47,034 nucleotides of DNA from Bacteroidaceae bacterium (GTDB lineage Bacteria; Bacteroidota; Bacteroidia; Bacteroidales; Bacteroidaceae): contig JAIKYE010000092.1 of the NCBI GenBank assembly GCA_024683455.1, positions 1 to 47,034 of the forward strand, given 5' to 3'. A program made the translations under genes and the position numbers. Positions 6,507-15,232 of this stretch are shown here, piece after piece; the first letter of the stretch is position 1, and every line of letters begins with the position of its first letter. The notes under the pieces were generated by a model, which was not told the origin of the DNA, ran no database searches, and was given only the letters and a program-made list of their open reading frames with translations.

Positions 6507-8126
6507 TCAGTTTTTTAGGCCTAGGTAGATGGCGCAAGCTTCAGCGCAGCGTTCTCCATCTACTCCGGCACTGACGATACCACCTGCATAGCCGGCTCCT
6601 TCTCCACAAGGGAAGAGGCCGGCTATTTTTACGTGTTGTAGTGTTTCGGCATTGCGGATAATGCGTACTGGGCTGCTGGTACGTGTCTCTACACCTATAA
6701 CCGTTGCCTCGTTGGTTAGGAAGCCATGTTTTTGTTTCCCCCACATCTTAAAGGCCTCTCTTAATCTACTGCTTACAAATTTAGGCATCCAGAAGTGAAG
6801 CGGGCTTGCTAATAGGCCAGGCGCGTAGGAAGATGGGTTAAGATCAGCAGATAAACGTCCGTTTACAAAGTCGGCCATACGTTGTGCGGGTGCCGTTTGC
6901 TTCTGATTTCCCTGTAACCAGCATTGTCTCTCCAGTTCCTCCTGAAAGTGCATAACAGCGAGTGGATCTTTCATGTTTTCCTCTTTTGGGGAATTGGAAA
7001 GGGATTCGATATCTTCCGGCCTGATTTCTACAACCATTCCGCTGTTGCTCCATTTCCCTCCTCGGTTGCTGGGGCTCATTCCGTTAACTACAATCTGTTC
7101 CGGACCGCTTGCTGCAGGAACAACAAATCCACCTGGGCACATACAGAAGCTGTAGACACCATGGTTCTCAACTTGTTGGACAAGGCTGTATTCTGCGGCG
7201 GGAAGCCATTTCCCGCGTCCCTGCTTGTTGTGATATTGAATTTGATCTATCAATATGGAGGGATGTTCTAAACGTACACCAACGGCAATTCCTTTAGCTT
7301 CAATCTCTATGTTATTGTTGTATAACCAACGATAAACATCGCGTGCAGAATGACCTGTGGCCAGGATTACAGGACCTTTTATCAGTTGAGAGTTTAGGGT
7401 TGAGAGTTGAGAGTTGTTATCTGATCTTGAATTATCAATGGCTTCTACGCCTACAATCTTGTTTCCTTTGATGATGAGGCCCGTCATTTTGGTTTGAAAA
7501 TGCACTTCTCCACCACACTTCAGGATGGTATTGCGCATGTTCTCAATGACACGTGGCAGCCGGTCTGTTCCGATATGTGGATGAGCATCTACCAAGATGT
7601 TAGGACTTGCCCCATGTTGTACAAAGATATTCAGAATACGTTCGCTGTTGCCACGTTTTTTGCTGCGAGTGTATAGCTTTCCGTCGCTATAGGCACCAGC
7701 TCCACCTTCGCCAAAGGAGTAGTTGCTTTCAGAATCCACCCGTTGTTCAGGACGTATACGTGCAAGGTCTTTCTTCCTTTCGCGAACATCTTTTCCGCGC
7801 TCAATGACAATAGGACGTAGCCCCAATTCTATTAGTCTTAAAGCTGCAAAAAGTCCGCCGGGGCCAGCTCCTACTACAACAACCTCTGGTGCATCGCTTA
7901 CATCATGATATGCTATGGGGGTATAGAATAACTCCTCTGGCTCCTCGTTTATGTAAATCCTTACTGTCAGATTTACATAAATGGTTCGCTGTCGTGCATC
8001 AATGCTACGTTTTAATACTCTTATGGCCTGAGCTTTTATACCCTCTTTTTGTTGAAGATAAGCTATGATACTTTGTTCGTTGTATGCCTCTTGAGGCAGT
8101 ATTCTGAGATTGAGTTCGCGTGTCAT
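6507..8126 (-). CDS. NAD(P)/FAD-dependent oxidoreductase (uncharacterised dehydrogenase family)
   Basis: The 539-aa cytosolic flavoprotein has an N-terminal domain of about 75 residues and then a Rossmann FAD site, EVVVVGAGPGGLFAALRL (81-98), ending in the ribose-binding E of VIERG. Family-typical blocks follow: SYNFGEGGAGAYSDGKLY-like (NYSFGEGGAGAYSDGKL), VILATGHSARDVY, FCMCPGGFV and, near the end, GLFPCGEGAGYAGGI. The substrate is unknown. Residues about 231-250 (SRSDNNSQLSTLNSQL) are a low-complexity insertion encoded by the near-tandem repeat at 7384-7416, just before the conserved GPVILATGHS strand. Its promoter is divergent from thrA. The gene ends 2 bases after the convergent 5935-6504 gene. 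Confidence 0.87.
   Translation of the reverse strand: MTRELNLRILPQEAYNEQSIIAYLQQKEGIKAQAIRVLKRSIDARQRTIYVNLTVRIYINEEPEELFYTPIAYHDVSDAPEVVVVGAGPGGLFAALRLIELGLRPIVIERGKDVRERKKDLARIRPEQRVDSESNYSFGEGGAGAYSDGKLYTRSKKRGNSERILNIFVQHGASPNILVDAHPHIGTDRLPRVIENMRNTILKCGGEVHFQTKMTGLIIKGNKIVGVEAIDNSRSDNNSQLSTLNSQLIKGPVILATGHSARDVYRWLYNNNIEIEAKGIAVGVRLEHPSILIDQIQYHNKQGRGKWLPAAEYSLVQQVENHGVYSFCMCPGGFVVPAASGPEQIVVNGMSPSNRGGKWSNSGMVVEIRPEDIESLSNSPKEENMKDPLAVMHFQEELERQCWLQGNQKQTAPAQRMADFVNGRLSADLNPSSYAPGLLASPLHFWMPKFVSSRLREAFKMWGKQKHGFLTNEATVIGVETRTSSPVRIIRNAETLQHVKIAGLFPCGEGAGYAGGIVSAGVDGERCAEACAIYLGLKN
7384..7416. repeat. near-tandem GTTGAGA word repeat inside an ORF
   Basis: Four units of roughly AGTTGAGAG / AGTTTAGGG stand in tandem. 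They add about 11 in-frame residues (SQLSTLNSQL) to the FAD oxidoreductase. This is one of a set of similar repeats in the window. Confidence 0.7.
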
Positions 8127-8143
8127 ACGTCAATAATGTATAG

Positions 8144-8151
8144 CAAAAGTA
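8144..8151 (-). promoter_or_regulatory. -7 box for the FAD oxidoreductase
   Basis: Minus-strand TACTTTTG, an exact TAnnTTTG match, 18 bases before the ATG at 8126. No clear -33 element is seen. Confidence 0.55.
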
Positions 8152-8195
8152 TAAATTATTTCTCTTTTTTCGGGTGATTATCAGAAAAATATTAT

Positions 8196-8203
8196 TACTT
8201 TTG
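8196..8203 (+). promoter_or_regulatory. -7 box of the thr operon promoter
   Basis: TACTTTTG, 34 bases before the thrA ATG at 8237. The -33 region is poor. The leader is too short for an attenuator, and no leader peptide rich in Thr or Ile is seen. Confidence 0.6.
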
Positions 8204-8236
8204 CACTTGTTTTGTACAAGATTAGTTAGCAAAGGG

Positions 8237-10660
8237 ATGAAAGTACTTAAATTTGGCGGAACATCCGTAGGTTCTGTAGAAAGTATTCTTAACGTAAAAA
8301 AGATTGTAGAGGGCCAGACCGAGCCTGTGATTGTAGTTGTCAGTGCTCTGGGTGGAATTACCGACAAACTTATTAAGACCAGTCAGTTGGCTGTCGAAGG
8401 TGACGTTTCCTATCAGGATAGTTTCAAGGAGATTGTAGCACGTCATGAGGACATGATTAATGCTGTTATTCCTGCAGGAAAGGAACGTGATACACTGATG
8501 ACTGTTGTAAAGGAAAGCCTTGAGGAACTAAAGAGCATCTATCAAGGTGTTTATCTTATCAAGGACTTAAGTCCCAAGACCTCTGCTGCTATTGTCAGCT
8601 ATGGTGAGCGTATCAGTACCCGTATCGTTGCCGCCTTAATAAACGGAGCAGAATGGTTTGATAGTAGAGACTTTATCAAAACAGAAGTAAAACAAGGCCG
8701 TAAGCGTTTGGCAACGGAGATTACCAACAAACTGGTGAAACAGAATTGGAAGAATCTCCCTAAAATAAGTGTTGTTGGTGGATTCATTAGTACAGACGCA
8801 GAAAGTGGTGAGATAACCAATTTGGGTCGTGGTGGTAGTGACTATACTGCCAGTATTATTGCCGCAGCCTTGGGAGCCAGTGTGTTGGAGATTTGGACAG
8901 ATGTAGATGGCTTTATGACTGCTGATCCTCGAGTTATTACAGCTGCCTATGTTATTCCCGAGTTGAGTTACGTTGAGGCTATGGAGCTTTGTAACTTTGG
9001 TGCCAAGGTTGTATATCCTCCAACTATCTATCCCGTTTGCATTAAGAATATACCCATACTTATCAAGAATACCTTTAACCCAGATGCACCTGGTTCTATC
9101 ATAAAAGATGTTGTGGAGGATGACAAGCGTAGTATCAAGGGTATCAGTAGTATTAAGGGAACTTCACTGATTACTGTATCAGGTCTTTCTATGGTAGGTG
9201 TTATTGGTGTGAACCGACGTATCTTTACCTGTTTGGCTGATAATGGTATCAGTGTATTTATGGTAAGCCAGGCAAGTTCTGAGAATAATACCAGTATTGG
9301 CGTACAGGATGTAGATGCCGATGAGGCTTGCCGCGTCCTCAATCTTGAATTCCAGAAAGAGATAGAGGATGGCGCTATGTTCCCCATGATAGCCGAGAAA
9401 GGCTTGGCTACTGTAGCTGTAGTAGGTGAGAATATGAAACATACCCCAGGTATTGCCGGCAAGTTGTTTGGTACATTGGGACGCAGTGGTATCAGTGTCA
9501 TTGCTTGTGCGCAGGGTGCTAGCGAGACTAATATCTCGTTTGTCATCAACCAGAACTATTTGCGTAAGGCGCTGAATGTTATTCACGATTCATTCTTCCT
9601 GAGTGAGTATCAGGTGCTTAATATCTTCATTTGTGGTGTAGGAACCGTGGGTGGAAGTTTAATTGAGCAGATTCATCAGCAGCAAGAAAAGCTGAAACGT
9701 GAACTCCGCCTGAAACTGAATGTGGTTGGTATTGCCAGTGGACACAATGCCATGTTCCGTAGGGAAGGATTGGATTTGGAGAATTTCCGTGAAAACCTAA
9801 AGAATGCAGAGCCCAGCAATATCCAGCGTTTGCATGACGAGGTGATTGGCATGAATATTTTCAATAGCGTGTTTGTTGATTGTACTGCCAGTGAAGAGGT
9901 TGCGGGACTTTATAAGGATTTCCTGACGCATAATATCAATGTGGTGGCAGCCAACAAGATAGCTGCTAGTAGCGATTATGCTAACTATAGTGAACTTAAG
10001 CATATAGCCCAGAAGCGTGGCGTTAAATTCCTTTTTGAGGCTAACGTGGGTGCAGGACTGCCTATTATCCGCACTATTAACGACCTCTGCAATTCTGGTG
10101 ATAAGATTCTACGCATAGAGGCGGTTCTAAGTGGAACATTGAACTTTATATTCAATACTATTAGCAAGGACATTCCTTTCAGTAAGACCGTAGAGATGGC
10201 CAAGGCTGAGGGCTATAGCGAACCCGATCCACGTATCGATCTCAGTGGAAAAGATGTTGTTCGTAAATTGGTGATATTAGCTCGTGAAGCTGGTTATGAG
10301 ATTAACCAGGAAGATGTAGAAACCCAATTGTTCATTCCTGAGCGTTTCTTTGAGGGTAGTATAGAGGATTTCTGGAAGAACCTACCATCGTTGGATGCAG
10401 AATTCGAGGCTCGTCGTGCTGTTCTCGAAAAGGAGAATAAGGTTTGGCGTTTCGTTGCTAAGTTTGAGAATGGAAAAGCCAGCGTTTCTCTTCAGGAGTT
10501 TAGTCGGGATCATTCATTCTACGTGCTTGAAGGTTCAAATAATATTGTACTCCTTACCACAGAACGTTACAATGAGTATCCTATGCTCATTCAGGGATAC
10601 GGAGCTGGTGCAAGCGTTACCGCAGCAGGTGTTTTTGCAGACATCATGAGCCTAGCTTAG
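8237..10660 (+). CDS. thrA: bifunctional aspartate kinase / homoserine dehydrogenase I
   Basis: The 807-aa fusion carries out the first and third steps from aspartate towards threonine, methionine and isoleucine. The aspartokinase part opens with MKVLKFGGTSVGS (residues 1-13) and has LGRGGSDYTA and WTDVDGFMTADPR. Two ACT domains follow (about 315-450, with ISVFMVSQASSENNTSIGV and ISVIACAQGASETNISFV). The homoserine dehydrogenase part starts near 464 with GVGTVGGSL and has VLSGTLNFIF and EPDPRIDLSGKDV. The length is that of E. coli ThrA. The ACT domains imply feedback control by threonine. The ATG at 8237 is chosen because the upstream open frame covers the -7 box. It is the first gene of a three-gene threonine operon. 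Confidence 0.96.
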   Translation: MKVLKFGGTSVGSVESILNVKKIVEGQTEPVIVVVSALGGITDKLIKTSQLAVEGDVSYQDSFKEIVARHEDMINAVIPAGKERDTLMTVVKESLEELKSIYQGVYLIKDLSPKTSAAIVSYGERISTRIVAALINGAEWFDSRDFIKTEVKQGRKRLATEITNKLVKQNWKNLPKISVVGGFISTDAESGEITNLGRGGSDYTASIIAAALGASVLEIWTDVDGFMTADPRVITAAYVIPELSYVEAMELCNFGAKVVYPPTIYPVCIKNIPILIKNTFNPDAPGSIIKDVVEDDKRSIKGISSIKGTSLITVSGLSMVGVIGVNRRIFTCLADNGISVFMVSQASSENNTSIGVQDVDADEACRVLNLEFQKEIEDGAMFPMIAEKGLATVAVVGENMKHTPGIAGKLFGTLGRSGISVIACAQGASETNISFVINQNYLRKALNVIHDSFFLSEYQVLNIFICGVGTVGGSLIEQIHQQQEKLKRELRLKLNVVGIASGHNAMFRREGLDLENFRENLKNAEPSNIQRLHDEVIGMNIFNSVFVDCTASEEVAGLYKDFLTHNINVVAANKIAASSDYANYSELKHIAQKRGVKFLFEANVGAGLPIIRTINDLCNSGDKILRIEAVLSGTLNFIFNTISKDIPFSKTVEMAKAEGYSEPDPRIDLSGKDVVRKLVILAREAGYEINQEDVETQLFIPERFFEGSIEDFWKNLPSLDAEFEARRAVLEKENKVWRFVAKFENGKASVSLQEFSRDHSFYVLEGSNNIVLLTTERYNEYPMLIQGYGAGASVTAAGVFADIMSLA

Positions 10661-10664
10661 TAAG

Positions 10665-10685
10665 CCCATTATCCATTATCCATTC
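10665..10685. repeat. CATTATC near-tandem repeat between thrA and apgM
   Basis: Three CATTATC-type units fill most of the 27-base thrA-apgM gap. This is another member of the word-repeat set. Confidence 0.65.
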
Positions 10686-10687
10686 AA

Positions 10688-11902
10688 ATGAAACATCTTA
10701 TTATCTTAGGCGATGGTATGGCCGATTGGCCTATACCCCAGCTTGGAAGTAAAACCCTTTTGGAATATGCTGAGACACCTCACATGGATTGGGTGGCTCA
10801 GCACGGGAGGAACGGCCTCTTAAAAACCATACCTGATGGCTTTCATCCAGGCAGTGAAGTTGCCAATAGCAGTATATTGGGATACGACCAGCATGTTGTT
10901 TACGAGGGACGTGGTCCTTTGGAGGCTGCTAGCATTGGTGTAGAACTGGAACCTGGCGATTTGGCTATGCGTTGTAATTTTGTTTGTTTGGAAGGCGATT
11001 TGCTGAAAAATCATTCCTGTGGACGTCTGGAGACCGAAGAAGGCGATGTGCTTATTCGTTTTCTGCAAGAACGTTTAGGAAACGAGCGCATACATTTTTA
11101 TACAGGTGTCCAATATCGTCATCTATTGGTTATCAAAGGCGGAAACAAATATCTGAAATGTACACCTCCACATGATATCCCCCTGAAGCCATGGCGTGAC
11201 TATATGCTTAGTGCTGATATCCCAGAGGCACAGGAGACAGCAGAGTTGCTGACTTCTCTTATTATCAAAAGTCAACAATTGCTAAAGAATCATCCGCTAA
11301 ATATAGAGCGTCAGCAACGAGGTATGGATCCTGCCAACAGTATCTGGCCTTGGGGTGGGGGATACAGGCCTAAGATGACTCCACTTTCTACCATCTATCC
11401 GAAGATTAGTAAAGGTTCTGTGATAACAGCTGTTGATTTAATTCGTGGCATCGGAAAATATGCTGGTTTGCGTGTAATAGATGTTAAGGGAGCTACAGGA
11501 CTATGGGATACAAATTATGAGGGTAAAGCAGAGGCGGCTATCCAAGCTTTGCGCGAAGGAGACGATTTTGTATATGTACATGTGGAAGCTAGCGATGAGG
11601 CCGGTCATGATGGTGACCTGAAACTCAAACTGAAGACTATTGAGAATTTGGATAACCGATTGGTTCGTCCCATTCTTGAGGCACTTCCTACTCTTGATGA
11701 TGATGTTTCCGTAGCTATATTGCCCGACCACCCAACTCCTATTGCCCTCCGTACTCATACTGCAGACCCCATTCCTTTTAGCATTTATTATCCGGGTATC
11801 AGGCCTGATAACGTCCAGGTATTCAGTGAGCGTGCAGCATGCCAAGGTGCATATGGAACAATAGAAGGCGATGCCTTTATCAAAGAATTTATGAGAATAT
11901 GA
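10688..11902 (+). CDS. apgM: cofactor-independent phosphoglycerate mutase family protein; proposed homoserine kinase
   Basis: The 404-aa protein belongs to the alkaline-phosphatase/ApgM superfamily. Metal-binding GDGMAD (8-13), the nucleophile region EVANSSILGYD (S61/S62) and a late DHPTPIALRTHT metal motif are visible. By sequence it would be called a 2,3-bisphosphoglycerate-independent mutase. It lies between thrA and thrC, and no ThrB of the GHMP type is in the operon. A subfamily of these proteins is known from databases as 'proposed homoserine kinase', replacing ThrB in such operons. The context strongly favours that role. The stop overlaps the thrC start (ATGA), indicating tight translational coupling. 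Confidence 0.88.
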   Translation: MKHLIILGDGMADWPIPQLGSKTLLEYAETPHMDWVAQHGRNGLLKTIPDGFHPGSEVANSSILGYDQHVVYEGRGPLEAASIGVELEPGDLAMRCNFVCLEGDLLKNHSCGRLETEEGDVLIRFLQERLGNERIHFYTGVQYRHLLVIKGGNKYLKCTPPHDIPLKPWRDYMLSADIPEAQETAELLTSLIIKSQQLLKNHPLNIERQQRGMDPANSIWPWGGGYRPKMTPLSTIYPKISKGSVITAVDLIRGIGKYAGLRVIDVKGATGLWDTNYEGKAEAAIQALREGDDFVYVHVEASDEAGHDGDLKLKLKTIENLDNRLVRPILEALPTLDDDVSVAILPDHPTPIALRTHTADPIPFSIYYPGIRPDNVQVFSERAACQGAYGTIEGDAFIKEFMRI

Positions 11903-13212
11903 AATACTACAGTACAAATGGGAAAGCACCCCTTGCAACTCTTCAGAAAGCTGTTGTAAAGGGATTGGCAGAAGATAAAGGGCTTTATATGCCCCAGAGT
12001 ATCAAACCACTTCCGCAGTCTTTTTTTGGCAATATCCAGAACCTGTCTTTTCAGGAGATAGCCTATCAGGTAGCCGACTGTTTCTTTGGCGAAGATGTTG
12101 AAGCTGATGCACTGCGCAAAATAGTTTATGATACCCTCTCCTTTGATGTTCCTGCCGTTAGGGTTAAGGATAATATTTTTAGTTTGGAACTCTTTCATGG
12201 CCCCACTTTAGCCTTTAAGGATGTAGGTGCCCGCTTTATGGCCCGCCTATTGCAGTACTTCATTAGGGACCTTAAGGACTCTAAGGACCTTAAGGAAGTT
12301 AATGTCCTTGTTGCAACTAGTGGCGATACCGGTTCTGCCGTAGCCAACGGATTCCTTGGTGTTGAAGGTATTCACGTTTACGTATTATACCCCAAGGGTA
12401 AGGTAAGCCCTATTCAAGAGTGTCAGTTTACTACATTGGGGCAGAATATTACTGCAATCGAGGTGGATGGCGTTTTTGATGATTGTCAGGCATTGGTTAA
12501 GAGTGCCTTCATAGATAAGGATTTGAATGAGCACATGTTGCTCACTTCAGCCAATAGTATCAATGTAGCCCGTTTCTTGCCTCAGAGTTTCTATTACTTT
12601 TATGCGTACGCACAACTCAAGAAGTTAGGACTTGCAGATAATGTAGTTGCCTGTGTACCCAGTGGCAACTTTGGCAATATCTGTTCTGCGCTTTTTGGAA
12701 AGCGGATGGGATTGCCTATAAACAGATTCATTGCAGCTAATAATGAAAATGATGTGTTTTATTATTACTTGCAGACAGGCTCGTATTATCCAAAGAGAAG
12801 TGTGCAAACCATTGCTAATGCTATGGATGTGGGAGACCCTAGCAATTTTGCGCGCATTTTCGACCTTTATCATCATAGCCATGCTGCTATTTGTGCAGAT
12901 ATCTCTGGTGCGACATATACCGATGAGGAGATTGCTCAGACCATGCGCGGATGCCTTGCGGAGACGGGTTATCAACTTGATCCTCATGGAGCATGCGGAT
13001 ACCGAGCTTTGCAGGAAGGATTGCGAGAAGGTGAGGTTGGCTTCTTCTTGGAAACAGCTCACCCAGCTAAGTTCAAACAGGTTGTTGACGATATATGCGG
13101 TACCGATATAGAGATACCTGCTCGTCTGCAAGCCTTCATGAAAGGTGAGAAGCAGAGTGTTTCTATGTCAAAGGATTTTGCCTCATTCAAGGCTTATTTG
13201 ATGAGTCTTTAA
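11899..13212 (+). CDS. thrC: threonine synthase
   Basis: This PLP enzyme converts O-phosphohomoserine to threonine. The 437-aa product has the PLP lysine in GPTLAFKDVGARFMARL (K107), the phosphate-binding glycine loop in VATSGDTGSAVANGF and a typical N-terminus MKYYSTNGKAPLATLQKAV. The ATG at 11899 overlaps the apgM TGA by 4 bases; the longer frame to 11839 has no family support. Residues about 126-133 (LKDSKDLK) come from a near-tandem ACCTTAAGG repeat (12265-12297). The gene ends the operon. Its stop codon overlaps the convergent trmO stop. Confidence 0.96.
   Translation: MKYYSTNGKAPLATLQKAVVKGLAEDKGLYMPQSIKPLPQSFFGNIQNLSFQEIAYQVADCFFGEDVEADALRKIVYDTLSFDVPAVRVKDNIFSLELFHGPTLAFKDVGARFMARLLQYFIRDLKDSKDLKEVNVLVATSGDTGSAVANGFLGVEGIHVYVLYPKGKVSPIQECQFTTLGQNITAIEVDGVFDDCQALVKSAFIDKDLNEHMLLTSANSINVARFLPQSFYYFYAYAQLKKLGLADNVVACVPSGNFGNICSALFGKRMGLPINRFIAANNENDVFYYYLQTGSYYPKRSVQTIANAMDVGDPSNFARIFDLYHHSHAAICADISGATYTDEEIAQTMRGCLAETGYQLDPHGACGYRALQEGLREGEVGFFLETAHPAKFKQVVDDICGTDIEIPARLQAFMKGEKQSVSMSKDFASFKAYLMSL
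12265..12297. repeat. ACCTTAAGG near-tandem repeat inside thrC
   Basis: Three GGACCTTAA / GGACTCTAA units encode the DLKDSKDLK stretch of threonine synthase, which looks like a surface-loop insertion. Confidence 0.6.
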
Positions 13213-13892
13213 ATCCGTTTAGCTTCGGTAACAAGTACAATTCCATTTTGAACACGGAATTTTATTTCGCATCCAGCAAATTCTAGAGCATATGTTCGCT
13301 CTGGGTCTTGCTGATAATGAGGACGAGGATCGGCAGCCAATACACCATGTAAGCCCTTCAGTCTTTCTGAATCAAACATACCTTCAATATCAGGCGGAAT
13401 CACTACTTTCAGTGGTTCCGTCTTTTCGTTCTGTTCCTGAGCAAAACCGCCTTTGGCATCAGGGTGTGAATCTGTAAAGGGTAGGTAAGGCTTAATGTCC
13501 AGAATCGGTGTGCCATCCATAAGATCAGCTCCCTCGACTTCTATCACGGGACCCTCAGGTGTATGTAAGTCTATCTTTGTAATACGAACGGATGACAATC
13601 CTATGTTATTGGGACGGAACGGACTTCTTGTCGCCCAAACTCCCATACGTTGGTTGCCACCCAGACGAGGTGGACGGACCGTTGGGCTCCAGTTTTCTCC
13701 CTCTCTATGAGCCTCGGAGAAATCCCATAGTAGCCATATGTGTGAGAAACCTTCCAGTCCTCGCAGTGCCTCTACATTGCGATATTCTGGCTCAAAGACA
13801 ATACGTCCCTTCAGACCTTTTATCAGTCCACTTTGACGCGGTACACCGAATTTTGTTTTAAAATCGGTATGTATTTTCGCAACTATTTTCAT
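13209..13892 (-). CDS. trmO: tRNA (N6-threonylcarbamoyladenosine37-N6)-methyltransferase TrmO
   Basis: The 227-aa TsaA/TrmO-family protein uses S-adenosylmethionine to methylate t6A37 in ACY-reading tRNA-Thr. Family signatures seen: FGVPRQSGL near residue 16, GFSHIWLLWDF (about 48-58), and VWATRSPFRPNNIGLSSV (about 85-102), the conserved RSPxRPNxIGLS core. The C-terminal part is the usual TrmO extension with VLAADPRPHYQ. It overlaps the MATE gene by 4 bases upstream and converges with thrC; the two stop codons share bases 13210-13211. Confidence 0.93.
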   Translation of the reverse strand: MKIVAKIHTDFKTKFGVPRQSGLIKGLKGRIVFEPEYRNVEALRGLEGFSHIWLLWDFSEAHREGENWSPTVRPPRLGGNQRMGVWATRSPFRPNNIGLSSVRITKIDLHTPEGPVIEVEGADLMDGTPILDIKPYLPFTDSHPDAKGGFAQEQNEKTEPLKVVIPPDIEGMFDSERLKGLHGVLAADPRPHYQQDPERTYALEFAGCEIKFRVQNGIVLVTEAKRI

Positions 13893-15232
13893 CTTTTCAG
13901 AAACCTATACAAATATAAAATGCCCGCTGTTGTCAGCCCGAAGGGGAAAGCCATCCATATCCCCCATAGACCGCCGCGCATTGTAAATCCAAACAAATAG
14001 CCCAGCGGTAATGAGACTATAAAGTAAGCTATAAAGGCAATACGAATGAGTATGTTCACATCCTCCATGCCACGTAATGCATTACAATAGGTACATTGTA
14101 ACGCATCCCCGAACTGGTAGAGGCATAGCGGAATTACTACGACAGCCACCAGGGCTGCTACTTCTGCACTGTCGGTAAACCATAATCCTACTTCATGTCT
14201 AAGCAAGAATATGGGTACAGCTGTCAGTAAGCCCAACAGCAAATTCAGATGTAACCCAGCAAAGGCTACATGCCGCGTCTCGCGTAATATTCCCGCCCCT
14301 CTGTAATAGCTTACCTGAACGGCTACGGCCGCACTCATACCATAATATAACATGTAGCAGAGTTGCGCTATGGTAAGCATTATCTGATGGGCAGCCATTG
14401 CTGTGGTTCCCAGCCAACCCACATAAAAAGCGCTTAGGCTGAAACTGGCCGTTTCCATACCCATCTGTAACATTACAGGAAATCCTATACGGAACATCTG
14501 TCTCAAATCTTCTTTGCACACATGAGCTTTTAGAAAATCCTTGCTGTATGTTTTATATCTGTTTGTAAAATGAAAGATGCAGGCAAAAGTCACCCACATG
14601 GCAAATCGGCTTATTAGTGTAGCCAGTCCTGCTCCCGTCAACCCCATCTCGGGGAATGGGCCTATTCCGTATATCAGTAGCCAGTTGCCCATTACATTCA
14701 GTACATTGCAGCCCAGAAGAATCCACATAGGCATACGTGTATCCTGTATGCCGTCAGAGAACTGTTTAAATGCATTAAAAGCCATCATCGGGATGAGGCT
14801 TAGTATATGTGTAATCAGGTAGGGACGCATTAGCGGTAACAAATATTCAGGTAGCCCTAGACGGTGTAGATTCATGTATAGCATTCCCAACACGGCCATC
14901 ATTGTAATGGCCAGTATGTTGTTGGCCATCAGGCTGTTCTTAAGTTTCTGGGCAATGCTTTGCTTCTCACCTTTTCCCAATAAGGAGCCCACCACAGGCG
15001 TCAGTCCGTAGGAAAAACCCAATGCCGATATTGCAACTAGTCCGATGATGGCATTTACAAATCCCGCAGCAGCTAATTCCCCTGTGCCGTACCGGCCAAT
15101 CATCACAGTATCCATAATACCCATTATGATAGTACCGATTTGGCCTATCATAATGGGTATTCCTAGTCTTAGCAGAGTGGGGTAGTGTATTGCATATTTC
15201 TTCAGCATTCGGTATGTTTTATCCCATAGCAT
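13889..15232 (-). CDS. MATE family efflux transporter
   Basis: The product is up to 447 aa with about 12 membrane segments. The opening [30 protein letters not shown] and the repeated half with [15 protein letters not shown] are the two MatE domains. Such proteins export cationic drugs or metabolites using Na+ or H+ gradients; the substrate is unknown. The ATG at 15232 overlaps the clpB end by 14 bases. The internal start at 15208 ([10 protein letters not shown]) fits the family N-terminus equally well. It lies within a clpB-MATE-trmO string with overlapping ends, so co-transcription is likely. Confidence 0.92.
   Translation of the reverse strand: MLWDKTYRMLKKYAIHYPTLLRLGIPIMIGQIGTIIMGIMDTVMIGRYGTGELAAAGFVNAIIGLVAISALGFSYGLTPVVGSLLGKGEKQSIAQKLKNSLMANNILAITMMAVLGMLYMNLHRLGLPEYLLPLMRPYLITHILSLIPMMAFNAFKQFSDGIQDTRMPMWILLGCNVLNVMGNWLLIYGIGPFPEMGLTGAGLATLISRFAMWVTFACIFHFTNRYKTYSKDFLKAHVCKEDLRQMFRIGFPVMLQMGMETASFSLSAFYVGWLGTTAMAAHQIMLTIAQLCYMLYYGMSAAVAVQVSYYRGAGILRETRHVAFAGLHLNLLLGLLTAVPIFLLRHEVGLWFTDSAEVAALVAVVVIPLCLYQFGDALQCTYCNALRGMEDVNILIRIAFIAYFIVSLPLGYLFGFTMRGGLWGIWMAFPFGLTTAGILYLYRFLKR

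Noticed and set aside
8152..8236. Threonine attenuator or riboswitch upstream of thrA
   Set aside because: The leader is only about 30 bases after the -7 box, with no leader peptide or competing hairpins.
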